From NCBI RefSeq assembly GCF_011299555.1, contig NZ_CP049857.1, positions 682,001 to 746,000 on the forward strand: DNA of 64,000 bases. Reading direction: 5' to 3'. Under the pieces are notes generated by a model. It saw only the letters and a list, made by a program, of their open reading frames with translations, was not told the origin of the DNA and ran no database searches. The stretch is from Dysgonomonas sp. HDW5A. GTDB taxonomy: Bacteria; Bacteroidota; Bacteroidia; Bacteroidales; Dysgonomonadaceae. This document shows positions 44,566 to 52,932 of the stretch, piece after piece. The translations under genes were made by a program, and so were the position numbers. Positions within the stretch are counted from its first letter, which is position 1. Each line of letters opens with the position of its first letter.

Positions 44566-44621
44566 CAATGTCATTTATAAATATCCAATAGTAAAACGAC
44601 TTAATCAACATACACAATATT

Positions 44622-45701
44622 ATGGCAAAACGGAACTCTACCAGAACTCATAGCCGGAAACATATAAAGAATGCCCACCTGCTTGAAAATCTTACTTATT
44701 TGGGAGATATACAGATTCCGACATCTATAGAGTTGGTGCAATATAACACAAAACAAGTTTCTACAAAATCCATTCCTCCTTCTGATAAAATAAAAGATTT
44801 GATAAAGGACGACTGCATAAACTGGTTTAAAATAGTGGGGATAGCCGACGCCGAAATTATATATAATATCTGTAAGTCATTCGGCATACCACGATTTGAC
44901 GTAAAAGATTTACTGTCGTGGCGTAACGTAACCAAAGTTATTACATACGAACATAATACTTTTATATTAATGTCGGGGTGTTTTATTGATGGATCTCAGG
45001 AGTTGGATCTGGATCATATTGCTTTTATATTAGGAGATAATTATGTTATAAGCCTTCAGGAAAATGCCAGTCCTATATTTACAGATGTACAGGAGGCTAT
45101 TAAAAATTCGAAAGTACAAATACGTGAAAAAGGAGCGGATTATTTATTATATATATTACTCAATTGTGTACAATCTCTATACAATGATACCGTTTTAAAA
45201 TTAGCTACAAAAATAGATGACTTGGAGGATAAACTCATTGATAATGACACTAAGGGTATTGATATAATGAAATTTATACGCACCCGAAAAAAAGATTATT
45301 CGCTATTGAAGCGTGCCGTTACATCTATGCGTGAAGAGTATTCGAATATATTACATAATGACAACCAACTAATAAAGTCAGAGAATAAAATATATTTTAA
45401 TGATTACGACGACCGATTAAGAACGGCTTCTGATGACCTTGATATATTCCATGAATCCATCACATCATTAGGCAATTTATACTTCAACAACAATAACCTA
45501 AAGATGAATAATGTTATCACGAAGCTCACCGTCGTATCTACAATCTTTATACCTTTGACTTTTATGGTGGGGGTATGGGGGATGAATTTTGAATATATGC
45601 CCGAGTTGAAATGGAAATACGGTTATATTGTTGCGTGGGGAATTATGACGCTAATTGTTATATTAGCCCTTCTCTTTTTGAAGAAGAAAAAGTGGCTATA
45701 G
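44622..45701 (+). CDS. corA: CorA-type magnesium/cobalt transporter
   Basis: A 359-residue CorA channel. The long cytoplasmic N-terminal domain is followed by the two C-terminal membrane helices; the first ends in the selectivity motif GMN (VGVWGMNFEYMPEL), and the protein ends with a Lys-rich LKKKKWL tail. It is homopentameric and Mg2+-gated in the family. It converges with the acyltransferase gene (10-bp gap). Confidence 0.93.
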   Translation: MAKRNSTRTHSRKHIKNAHLLENLTYLGDIQIPTSIELVQYNTKQVSTKSIPPSDKIKDLIKDDCINWFKIVGIADAEIIYNICKSFGIPRFDVKDLLSWRNVTKVITYEHNTFILMSGCFIDGSQELDLDHIAFILGDNYVISLQENASPIFTDVQEAIKNSKVQIREKGADYLLYILLNCVQSLYNDTVLKLATKIDDLEDKLIDNDTKGIDIMKFIRTRKKDYSLLKRAVTSMREEYSNILHNDNQLIKSENKIYFNDYDDRLRTASDDLDIFHESITSLGNLYFNNNNLKMNNVITKLTVVSTIFIPLTFMVGVWGMNFEYMPELKWKYGYIVAWGIMTLIVILALLFLKKKKWL

Positions 45702-45711
45702 TAAGCTAACT

Positions 45712-46782
45712 CTAGGTATTCTTTACTAAAAGACGCTTACTCAGTTTTTCTTTCACCCATTTATTTGCCGGAGTTTCAAAATATTTGAAAGACAAGCCGG
45801 AGACTACAATAGTCAAGGTAAGCCCCAAAACAAAAACAACAGGTTTATCGACATCCATATCCAACAAAATGAAAGTTCTTCTTATATACCAAAGAACTAT
45901 CGCATGAAACATGTAGAAAGCGAAACTAATCTCGCCCAACCAGATAAATGTATCATTCGACAGGAATTTAGAAATACTGCCTGCCTGAAAATAAAATACA
46001 GATATAAATACTCCTACAGGCAGCCAGTACCACATAGAATAGCGATAAACTTCGGGTATAAAGTAAGCTACTATATAGAAAACCAGAAATAGAAAGATTG
46101 CTGATATCTCCATTACTGTAGGTGAAATCTTTCTTCTAAAATTTGCCACCTTAACCGACTGGCATATATTATAAAACAATATTCCTAAAACAAAATCTAA
46201 TAGCCGCACGGGAGGATAACTATAAAGAAACCATTCTTGATTTTTAGTCCCGTTAAATATCGGACATAGAAGAAATACAAGAATCCCTGCTAAAGTAAAA
46301 CCCACAACAAACTTACGCTTCATAGTTGCGAACCAAGCTATCAACAGAGGAAACAAGAGGTAGAAAAACATCTCGTCCGAAAGGCTCCATGCTGCGGTAT
46401 TAAATCGTATTTCATCGGTAGGATAAAAGCTTTGTACTAGAAATATATTCGAAATAAAATTGGTTATATAAGGTTCGTTCAACGGGTGATCCTTTCTCAT
46501 ATACACCCAAATCAACATCGTGAGAATATGCAAAGGGTATATACGTGCAAAACGTGCTACATAGAAAGCTCCTTTACTGATTTTATTTTCGTTAAAACCT
46601 TGTTGATAGACGTGCGTCAGAATAAAACCACTCAAGATAAAAAAGAAGCTAACTCCCACACATCCCTCGTAAAAGAGATGGTGAAGAAACGGATTTGTTC
46701 CTTTGTCGAAAAGAATATTATGGCTCATAAAAACCATAAAGGCAAAAACAAACCTTAGTGACGTCAGTGGTTTTATCATCAA
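45712..46782 (-). CDS. Acyltransferase 3 family membrane protein
   Basis: A 356-residue polytopic membrane protein of the acyltransferase-3 (OafA/WecH-like) family. The N-terminal LRFVFAFMVFMSHN contains the catalytic-type His, and FILSGFILTHVY and RFARIYPLHI are the family's conserved segments. About ten membrane helices are visible. It O-acetylates (or otherwise acylates) an exported sugar or lipid; the target is not evident from the context. Confidence 0.88.
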   Translation of the reverse strand: MMIKPLTSLRFVFAFMVFMSHNILFDKGTNPFLHHLFYEGCVGVSFFFILSGFILTHVYQQGFNENKISKGAFYVARFARIYPLHILTMLIWVYMRKDHPLNEPYITNFISNIFLVQSFYPTDEIRFNTAAWSLSDEMFFYLLFPLLIAWFATMKRKFVVGFTLAGILVFLLCPIFNGTKNQEWFLYSYPPVRLLDFVLGILFYNICQSVKVANFRRKISPTVMEISAIFLFLVFYIVAYFIPEVYRYSMWYWLPVGVFISVFYFQAGSISKFLSNDTFIWLGEISFAFYMFHAIVLWYIRRTFILLDMDVDKPVVFVLGLTLTIVVSGLSFKYFETPANKWVKEKLSKRLLVKNT

Positions 46783-46857
46783 TATTGATTTCTGTCCAAG
46801 ATTACAGAAATGATTTAAAGTTCATTAATATCCAAAATAATATTATGCAAATATATT

Positions 46858-46896
46858 AAAGAGGCAGGGGTATTAAATTATCCCTGCCTTCTTTTA
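46858..46896 (-). terminator. Intrinsic terminator after the DJ-1/PfpI gene
   Basis: GGCAGGG (46863-46869) pairs with CCCTGCC (46882-46888), extended by A/T-rich flanks, 18 bp past the stop codon on the minus strand. Confidence 0.7.
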
Positions 46897-46913
46897 TTTA
46901 TATATCAATCTGA

Positions 46914-47462
46914 TTATGCTAATAATAAACCTTTAGCTACCTCTTGTCTCTTTTCTTTACCTGCCAATATCTCCAGCAATTGAAGGGCAAAATCAAAAGT
47001 CAGTCCGGGACCTCTACCTGTTACTACTTTACCGTCTATAACTACAGCCTCCTGTGTTTTCAGATTTGCTCCATCCAGATATTTTTCGAATCCGGGATAA
47101 CATGTCGCAGATTTACCTCTAAGCAATCCTAAACCTCCTAAAACCATAGGTGCTGCACAAATTGCAGCTATATCTTTGTCTGCCTCGGCAAATGCTTTTA
47201 CTTGCTTTTTTAATCCTTCGTGATCATTAATCTTAGTTGTACCACCCGGTAAGATCAACATATCAATAGCAGTAAAATCTATATCCGAGAATAATACATC
47301 TGCAACTACAGGAATAGCATGACTACCAACCACTGTTTTTTCGTCAGTCAACGACACCGTTTTTACATCCACTTCGCCTCTTCTCAATATATCTACAGTA
47401 GCCAAAGCTTCTATTTCCTCAAATCCTGTTGTTAAAAAAATCAATGCTTTTTTCATATTCAA
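46914..47462 (-). CDS. DJ-1/PfpI (YajL/ThiJ) family protein
   Basis: A 182-residue protein of the DJ-1 superfamily. Visible are FLTTGFEEIEALATVDIL (Glu that polarises the nucleophile), LPGG and the nucleophile-elbow cysteine at about residue 102 in AAICAAPMVLGGLGLL, followed by GRGPGLTFDFAL. Members act as glyoxalases/deglycases or chaperones; which applies is not clear. It lies 99 bp after the TonB-like gene in the same direction, with an inverted dispersed repeat in between. Confidence 0.88.
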   Translation of the reverse strand: MNMKKALIFLTTGFEEIEALATVDILRRGEVDVKTVSLTDEKTVVGSHAIPVVADVLFSDIDFTAIDMLILPGGTTKINDHEGLKKQVKAFAEADKDIAAICAAPMVLGGLGLLRGKSATCYPGFEKYLDGANLKTQEAVVIDGKVVTGRGPGLTFDFALQLLEILAGKEKRQEVAKGLLLA

Positions 47463-47522
47463 TTCTAATTAAGTAAAGAATAAAATTTATGGGTGTTTTT
47501 TTAGAGTTACAACAATCTATAA

Positions 47523-47562
47523 TTGTTATACTTGAATAAGCAACAAAAAGGGTCTGTGAACT
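47523..47562 (-). repeat. Dispersed element starting at the tonB stop codon
   Basis: On the minus strand: stop TAA, then GTTCACAGACCCTTTTTGTT and GCTTATTCAAGTATAACAA. This is a near-full-length copy in the opposite orientation to most others in the window. Confidence 0.6.
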
Positions 47563-48476
47563 TAGTTCAGGTTAAACTTATAAGTAATTGTACCTTTTTG
47601 ATTATTCAAATTAGAACTTGTGGCAAATTTAGTACGACGGGCAGCTCGTAATGATTCATTTCTTAAACTGGCATTAGTCGTATTTGTTCCTTTGCCAATA
47701 CTCGCTTCTATTACGTTTCCTTTTGGATCGACAATTATATCAACAACCACAGTTCCGTAATCGTCCACATGATAATCTGGAAGCTTCAAACCTCCTGCAC
47801 CTACTCCTCTTCCTCCCAAGTCGTAGGTTCCTGAGCCTCCTACTCCTGAGATTTTTCCAGTACTTCCATTTCCTGAAGGCGAACCTTGGGTTCCGGTTCC
47901 TTGTGTATTACCTCGGCTACCGCTACCCGATCCATTGCCAAACAGACCAGCCATTTGGCTATTTATATTTTTCTTTCGGGCAGCTTCTTCCTGTGCTATC
48001 CTATCGGCTTCAGCCTGAGCCTTACGCTTTACCTCTGCAGCAGCAGCTTCTTTTCGCTTTTTCTCTGCTTCGGCTTTTTTTGCTTCATTTATAGCGATGG
48101 TTTTCTCCACATCCTGTGTTGCTGTTGGTGCCTTGGTTTCTTTAGTTGTAACTTTAGGCGTGGGTGCTTTTACGGGAATAGGCTCCACCTTTGTTTCGGG
48201 TGTTGACTCTCCTAAATTATTGGGCATGGTCGGGTCTGATTCTATAGGCTCTGTAACATCTTCGGTCAGTCCGTTTCCTCGTCCGAAGGGCTCATCATCT
48301 CCTAATGCATCAGCAACGTTTCCAAACATTACGGGTACACCACCCATCTCTTGACTGTATCTGTTATCACTAACGGGTTTAATATAATAGAATAGTAAAC
48401 ACAACAATAGAATTACGTGAAACGCTATTGTTCCCGCCAAACTTATTGTCTTTTCTTTTACCATAGCCATCGGCAA
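47562..48476 (-). CDS. TonB/TolA-like energy transducer
   Basis: A 304-residue protein with one N-terminal membrane helix (about 14-33, LAGTIAFHVILLLCLLFYYI), a Pro/Lys/Glu-rich periplasmic linker (PIPVKAPTPKVT), a TolA-like Ala/Lys/Glu helical stretch (EAKKAEAEKKRKEAAAAEV), a Gly/Ser/Thr-rich segment and a C-terminal TonB_C-like domain (GTVVVDIIVDPKGNVIEASI to KGTITYKFNLN). It would couple the proton-motive force to outer-membrane transporters. It is 22 bp after pdxJ, but no exbB or exbD genes are present in the window. An internal Met at residue 5 is an alternative start. Confidence 0.85.
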   Translation of the reverse strand: MPMAMVKEKTISLAGTIAFHVILLLCLLFYYIKPVSDNRYSQEMGGVPVMFGNVADALGDDEPFGRGNGLTEDVTEPIESDPTMPNNLGESTPETKVEPIPVKAPTPKVTTKETKAPTATQDVEKTIAINEAKKAEAEKKRKEAAAAEVKRKAQAEADRIAQEEAARKKNINSQMAGLFGNGSGSGSRGNTQGTGTQGSPSGNGSTGKISGVGGSGTYDLGGRGVGAGGLKLPDYHVDDYGTVVVDIIVDPKGNVIEASIGKGTNTTNASLRNESLRAARRTKFATSSNLNNQKGTITYKFNLN

Positions 48477-48484
48477 TTTTTTTT

Positions 48485-48500
48485 TATTGGTCTACGACCT
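48485..48500 (-). repeat. Dispersed palindrome directly after the pdxJ stop
   Basis: On the minus strand the pdxJ stop TAG is itself part of TAGGTCGTAGACCAA (palindrome 48489-48499); the 3' part of the repeat is missing. It lies 13 bp before the TonB-like start. Confidence 0.5.
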
Positions 48501-49212
48501 ATTTCAAACAGTTTTTATATGCTGCAATTGTTCTTTCTAATCCCAGATAGAGAGCATCACTTATCAATGCATGACCAATAGATACCTCTTCAATGTAAGG
48601 AATATTTTTATAAAAGAAGTTTAGATTCTCCAAGCTCAGGTCATGTCCGGCATTTATTCCTAAACCCAGTTTTTTGGCAATCTTTGCAGCTTCTATAAAC
48701 GGAGCAATAGCTTCTTCTTTATTCTTCGGATACAAAGTAGCATAAGGTTCGGTATACAATTCAATTCGATCTGTTCCCGTTTTAGCTGCATACTCTATTA
48801 TTTCGGGATCAGTGCCCGTAAATATAGATGTACGAACTCCCATTGCTCTGAATTCATCTATAAGATCACTTAAAAGCGACTGATGGACTTTTGTATCCCA
48901 TCCTGCGTTAGATGTTATCGCATCGGGTGCATCGGGAACTAAAGTTACCTGAGTCGGTTTTACTGTTTTAATCAGTTTTATAAAATCAGTTGAGGGATAA
49001 CCTTCAATATTAAACTCCGTCTTTATCTGAGCTTTTAAGTCATATACATCTTTGAACTTGATATGACGTTCATCGGGACGAGGGTGCACGGTTATGCCTT
49101 GGGCTCCAAACCTCTCGCAATCGAGAGCAACCTGCAAAACATTGGGAACATCTCCTCCTCGTGCGTTTCGTATGGTTGCAATCTTATTTATGTTTACGCT
49201 CAACTGTGTCAT
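48499..49212 (-). CDS. pdxJ: Pyridoxine 5'-phosphate synthase
   Basis: Condenses 1-deoxyxylulose 5-phosphate with the PdxA product to give pyridoxine 5'-phosphate. The 237-residue TIM-barrel protein contains [50 protein letters not shown] and [13 protein letters not shown]. PdxA is encoded 32 kb away in this window. It is followed closely by the TonB-like gene and preceded by a dispersed repeat 22 bp upstream. Confidence 0.95.
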   Translation of the reverse strand: MTQLSVNINKIATIRNARGGDVPNVLQVALDCERFGAQGITVHPRPDERHIKFKDVYDLKAQIKTEFNIEGYPSTDFIKLIKTVKPTQVTLVPDAPDAITSNAGWDTKVHQSLLSDLIDEFRAMGVRTSIFTGTDPEIIEYAAKTGTDRIELYTEPYATLYPKNKEEAIAPFIEAAKIAKKLGLGINAGHDLSLENLNFFYKNIPYIEEVSIGHALISDALYLGLERTIAAYKNCLK

Positions 49213-49233
49213 GATAGCTTCTTTTTGTGATTT

Positions 49234-49260
49234 AGGTCACAGACCTTTTTATTACTTCTT
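49234..49260 (+). repeat. Dispersed element upstream of pdxJ
   Basis: AGGTCACAGACCTTTTTATT then ACTTCTT; the GTATAAC end is displaced further downstream (TAGTTATAC at about 49281). Confidence 0.55.
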
Positions 49261-49421
49261 TCTGATACAAAATACCCCGATAGTTATACTTGAAAATACA
49301 GCAATTTATGAATGAATGTATTTAATAATAAAACTTTTTCACCAACTTTGCATCATTGCTCATATACTATTACGCAAATTTAATAGTAAATACCGAAACT
49401 TGATACTATTTCAGTATTTTT

Positions 49422-49450
49422 AAGGTCAAAGACCTTTATTGCTTTTTCAA
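49422..49450 (+). repeat. Dispersed element upstream of nadK
   Basis: AAGGTCAAAGACCTTTATTG then CTTTTTCAA, a good copy of the first 29 positions, about 22 bp before the upstream nadK ATG. Confidence 0.6.
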
Positions 49451-49510
49451 TATCAGAGTGGTTTCCATTAAATGAGCGATTTGATAAACAGACAGAAAAA
49501 TGTACCTTTT

Positions 49511-50383
49511 ATGAGAATTGGAATTTTCGGCAAAAAATATCAAAAAAAAGAACAAATAAAAAAGGTCTTTGATATCTTATCTCAGAACCATGTTGAGATT
49601 TTCATTCAAAAAGAATTTTATGAATATCTTAAGCCTGACCTTGACCTGAAGGATTACGTTGCCGGTATTATAGATTATAATAACCTCAATTTAGATATGG
49701 CTTTCAGTATAGGTGGTGATGGTACATTTTTGCGTACGGTGTCAGCTATAAGAGAAAAAAACATCCCAATTCTGGGTATCAATACCGGAAGGCTTGGTTT
49801 TCTGGCTGACGTTTCGGAAAAAGATATGGAAGAAACTCTGTCCGAAATATTAAAAGGTAATTATACAATAGAAGAACGTAGCCAACTTAAATTGACCGTT
49901 AACGATTCTTCCGCCGGAATAGTAGACTATGCCCTTAATGAAATAGCCATACTCAAACAAGATTCGTCATCAATGATTACAATTGATGTAAATATCAATG
50001 GAGAAAGGCTTACATCATATGAAGCTGATGGTTTACTTGTCTCTACTCCAACCGGCTCTACAGCCTACTCACTTAGTGTAGGAGGCCCCATTATGGCACC
50101 AAACACCTCAAACTTCATCATCACAGCAATCGCACCCCACAGTCTGAGTGCACGACCTTTAGTTATTGAAGATAACAATATACTGACCTTACATGTCAGA
50201 AGTCGCAGTTCATGCTTCTTAATTTCCCTTGACGGGCGTTCTAAAGCAATGCCTGTAAATGGAACAACTCTCCAGATTAAGAAGGCTGCAACTTCTGTAC
50301 TTGTAATAAAGCGCATAGGACAAACATTCTACAGTACCTTAAAAAACAAGCTGAAATGGGGAACTGATCCGCGTGTGGATTAA
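49511..50383 (+). CDS. nadK: NAD kinase
   Basis: Phosphorylates NAD+ to NADP+. Family motifs are FSIGGDGTFLRTV (GGDG), NTGRLGFLADV, an NEIAIL (NE) segment and DGLLVSTPTGSTAYSLSVGGP. The frame opens at 49472; I chose the ATG at 49511 (MRIGIFGKKYQ) because the family starts there and the 13 extra residues are not conserved. From 49511 the protein has 290 residues. It is divergent from pdxJ. Confidence 0.93.
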   Translation: MRIGIFGKKYQKKEQIKKVFDILSQNHVEIFIQKEFYEYLKPDLDLKDYVAGIIDYNNLNLDMAFSIGGDGTFLRTVSAIREKNIPILGINTGRLGFLADVSEKDMEETLSEILKGNYTIEERSQLKLTVNDSSAGIVDYALNEIAILKQDSSSMITIDVNINGERLTSYEADGLLVSTPTGSTAYSLSVGGPIMAPNTSNFIITAIAPHSLSARPLVIEDNNILTLHVRSRSSCFLISLDGRSKAMPVNGTTLQIKKAATSVLVIKRIGQTFYSTLKNKLKWGTDPRVD

Positions 50384-50457
50384 AACATTACCAATCCTGA
50401 ATATCCAATTATTTACACCGCCCTACTAAAACAGAGCGGCAATCACTGATACGTTAT

Positions 50458-51033
50458 CTACTTATCTCCCTTTACTTTATTAGGGTTCTGATTTATAAAA
50501 TCCTTCCAACTATTAAATTTTTTCTCTTGAGTCGGATTATTAGTTTGAAAAAAATGACACACAGCTGCCGCCAATCCATCAGTCGCATCCAGTTGAGGGA
50601 GCATACTTTCATCGGGAATTTTCAAATACTGCTGAAGCATATAGGCAACTTGCTCCTTTGCAGCTTTACCATTTCCCGTTATAGACATCTTTATTTTCAG
50701 AGGGGCGTATTCGAAAATCGGAATATCTCTTGACAAGGCTGCCGCCATAGCAACTCCCTGAGCACGTCCCAACTTCAACATACTCTGTACATTCTTCCCG
50801 AAAAACGGAGCTTCAATTGCTAATTCATCCGGAAGATATTCTTCAACTAAAGCGAGAACTCTTTCGAAAATACGTCTCAGTTTAAGATAATGATCGTCAT
50901 ATTTACTTAATTGTATTACCCCCATTGTTATCAATTGGGGTTTATTATTTAAAACGCGTAATACTCCGTATCCCATAATTTGAGTACCGGGGTCAATCCC
51001 CAGAATAATACGCTCTTTATCTATTTTAGCCAT
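50458..51033 (-). CDS. ruvC: Crossover junction endodeoxyribonuclease RuvC
   Basis: Resolves Holliday junctions. The 191-residue protein has the RNase H-fold catalytic residues: the first Asp in LGIDPGT (about 14), Glu in [11 protein letters not shown] and the Asp pair in [14 protein letters not shown]. The C-terminal tail beyond ~170 is charged and variable. It lies 86 bp from the DUF4286 gene in the same direction, an arrangement I recall from Bacteroides. Confidence 0.95.
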   Translation of the reverse strand: MAKIDKERIILGIDPGTQIMGYGVLRVLNNKPQLITMGVIQLSKYDDHYLKLRRIFERVLALVEEYLPDELAIEAPFFGKNVQSMLKLGRAQGVAMAAALSRDIPIFEYAPLKIKMSITGNGKAAKEQVAYMLQQYLKIPDESMLPQLDATDGLAAAVCHFFQTNNPTQEKKFNSWKDFINQNPNKVKGDK

Positions 51034-51119
51034 TAATTTTTTATTATGGTAACTTTATTCAAACCAATACGTAAGTTTGATTTCAAAGATTATTACAATT
51101 CTGAATCGCCTATAAACTA

Positions 51120-51431
51120 TCACAATAACGATACTTCTTCCATAAGAGTAACAAATCCGCCCACTTTAGTGCCAAATCTTCGCCCCATCTCCAAACTTAG
51201 GCTCTCCCCTGTTTCTTCTGCCCATTTATTTAAAGTGTCAATATCCTTTGCCTTAAATTGCAAGGCATAACTTACCCCACTTTCTTCATGCTGACGTTCT
51301 ATTTTGGCTAAAGTCGGATGATTCAACAAACCACTTTTTACAGCCTGAGGCACATAATAAGTCTTTACAAAGGCTATAAATTCGTCCTGTATTGCATCTT
51401 CAACATGCAAAGTCGTATTAAATATCAACAT
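51120..51431 (-). CDS. DUF4286 family protein
   Basis: A 103-residue ferredoxin-like protein beginning MLIFNTTLHVEDAIQDEF and containing YVPQAVKSGLL and a C-terminal FGTKVGGFVTLMEEV. It matches the uncharacterised DUF4286 family, commonly encoded next to ruvC in Bacteroidetes; its function is unknown. Confidence 0.8.
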   Translation of the reverse strand: MLIFNTTLHVEDAIQDEFIAFVKTYYVPQAVKSGLLNHPTLAKIERQHEESGVSYALQFKAKDIDTLNKWAEETGESLSLEMGRRFGTKVGGFVTLMEEVSLL

Positions 51432-51704
51432 AATTATTCTATAAAATTTATCTATACTTTATACAAAGATAATCAGATAATTTGCTTTTAGTATCAAGGC
51501 GCAATCGACCCAACACATAAAATACACATATACAGATTATTATAAGTAAATATATCACAATAAACATTTAATTGCAATTAACACAAGACCCTGATAATTA
51601 TTTAACTATAAAAAAATATCATTTTATGCTTAAATATCTAATTTTTTTCTGAACTTTCTCTCCGAATTATCATTATAAGAGTAGTAATCATTTAAAAAGA
51701 AGGG

Positions 51705-51887
51705 ATGCGTATGAAAAGAGATTTACACTTGAAAAAGGTTTATGTTGCGGTAGCTTTAACGGCACTTACTATCCTTCCGACAGCATTTGCTATTGGAGCC
51801 TTTCTGGATAACAACAGAAAATCAAATAAAGCAACATCAATGACACATCAACAGACAGAAGCTCTGCCTAAAGATGTAGGCAATTAA
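51705..51887 (+). CDS. Small single-span membrane peptide, 60 aa
   Basis: A 60-codon frame encodes a basic N-terminus, one hydrophobic segment (VYVAVALTALTILPTAFAIGAF) and a polar tail (NKATSMTHQQTEALPKD). A GAAGGGATG-like purine-rich stretch precedes the ATG, and a start two codons later (MKRDLHLKK) is also possible. No family is recognised. Real small membrane proteins of this kind are common, but this one is supported only by composition and the lack of a competing gene. Confidence 0.4.
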   Translation: MRMKRDLHLKKVYVAVALTALTILPTAFAIGAFLDNNRKSNKATSMTHQQTEALPKDVGN

Positions 51888-51956
51888 TTTATTCTTTTTT
51901 TCTCAATAAGGCAACAGTTCGGGAAAATCTTATATCTTTGTTGCATAATTGAGAAC

Positions 51957-52030
51957 GGGGGATTAGCTCATCTGGCTAGAGCGTTAGACTGGCAGTCTAA
52001 AGGTGATCGGTTCGAGTCCGATATTCTCCA
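51957..52030 (+). tRNA. tRNA-Ala (anticodon GGC)
   Basis: A complete cloverleaf: acceptor GGGGGAT with ATTCTCC plus discriminator A (two wobble pairs), a D arm starting GCTC, an anticodon stem TTAGA/TCTAA with loop CTGGCAG (GGC reads GCC/GCU) and a T arm around GGTTCGAGTCC. The gene is 74 nt; CCA is not encoded. Confidence 0.92.
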
Positions 52031-52040
52031 CTGAAACTTT

Positions 52041-52077
52041 AAATCCTCGAACAGAAATGTTTGGGGATTTTTATTTA
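52041..52077 (+). terminator. Intrinsic terminator after tRNA-Ala
   Basis: A 13-bp stem (AAATCCTCGAACA with TGTTTGGGGATTT, two G-U pairs) closed by a GAAA loop and followed by TTATTT, 10 bp after the tRNA. Confidence 0.8.
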
Positions 52078-52326
52078 ATCAAAAAATGTAAAATATAGAT
52101 AAGCAAGTCCTATTATTACCCCAAACGCAATAGGTAATCCTATTAGAGTATTTATACAACCATGACTTAAGTTATTAGCCTCATCATCAGAACTTCCTTT
52201 TAAATATTTTAATGGTTTAGGAATCCTATGGTCTTCAGAAATAAATATCGAATACGTACACCAATAGACCTAGCCGAATTGATTATAATATTTTCCATTT
52301 AGGGAATATTTTTTCAGAATCCTCAC
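52075..52326 (-). pseudogene. Probable decayed ORF with a membrane-segment C-terminus
   Basis: On the minus strand a coding-like frame without a plausible start runs from an in-frame GTG at 52326, is interrupted by TAG at 52270-52272 and ends with TAA at 52075-52077. After the TAG it reads YWCTYSIFISEDHRIPKPLK, then SSDDEANNLSHG and a hydrophobic end (LIGLPIAFGVIIGLAYLYFT). The composition looks like real protein and suggests a remnant of a small membrane protein gene. No homologue is recognised. Confidence 0.4.
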
Positions 52327-52395
52327 AAAAAAACCTCTAGACTTTGGTGCTATGTTCCGCAAATATCGAATTCTCATCCAGAAATGTTTGGGAAT

Positions 52396-52764
52396 CTATT
52401 GTTTTTGAATAGTATATTTCACATCAAAAGAAGATGTTGAATTCCCTTCATAGACTTTACCGTCCCTGATGGTATAAATCAAATCAAAGGAGGACGATGA
52501 GTTCCCCTTATAGACTTTATCGTCTTTGATGGTATAAACCAAGTCAAAAGAAGACATTGAGTTCCCTTCATAGACTTTGCTGTCTCTGATGGTATAAATC
52601 AAGTCAAATGAGGACGTTGAGTTCCCTTTATAGACTTTGGCGTCTCTGATGGTATAAACCAAGTCAAATGAGGACGTTGAGTTCCCTTTATAGACTTTAA
52701 TACTTTGACAGTACCCATTCAGACAAATGACTATAAAAAGAAATGTAATAATAAGTTTTTTCAT
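52396..52764 (-). CDS. Secreted five-repeat beta-flower-type protein
   Basis: A 122-residue protein with a signal peptide (MKKLIITFLFIVICLNGYCQ) and then five nearly identical 20-residue repeats of the form KVYKGNSTSSFDLVYTIRDx. The five copies and the YKGNS...DxxYTIxD pattern match what I recall as the five-fold beta-flower family, a small symmetric beta structure found in Bacteroidetes secreted proteins. Function unknown. A paralogue with six repeats lies 170 bp upstream. Repeats are highly similar at DNA level (60-bp period), so they arose recently or are homogenised. Confidence 0.75.
   Translation of the reverse strand: MKKLIITFLFIVICLNGYCQSIKVYKGNSTSSFDLVYTIRDAKVYKGNSTSSFDLIYTIRDSKVYEGNSMSSFDLVYTIKDDKVYKGNSSSSFDLIYTIRDGKVYEGNSTSSFDVKYTIQKQ
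52440..52700. repeat. 60-bp coding tandem repeat (about 4.3 units)
   Basis: The repeat region of the five-repeat protein, with an exact 60-bp period. Each unit carries GAGTTCCCTT-TATAGACTTT and TGGTATAAA-CAAGTCAAA. Units differ by a few bases. Confidence 0.85.
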
Positions 52765-52932
52765 GATTTTTCAGGTTAATTTACTACTATGATTGACAAA
52801 AATTATTATAGTTTATAATAAACTCTTCGATAAAGATAGTAATCCTTCCAAAATCCACACTAAAAGAGTTCGAGATTCTGGTACTATGTTCCACGAAATT
52901 TGGAATCCTCAAATAGTGATATTTTGGGGTTT

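Noticed and set aside
47684-48354. Several overlapping plus-strand open frames
   Set aside because: They are antisense to the low-complexity linker of the TonB-like gene; composition (Ser/Leu/Phe-rich) is that of a shadow.
16478-49450. Reading all GGTCnnnGACC palindromes simply as intrinsic terminators
   Set aside because: Many lie in front of minus-strand genes with the T-rich side pointing away from the transcript, and the repeat extends to a conserved CAAGTATAACAA end; termination may still apply to the copy at pgi.
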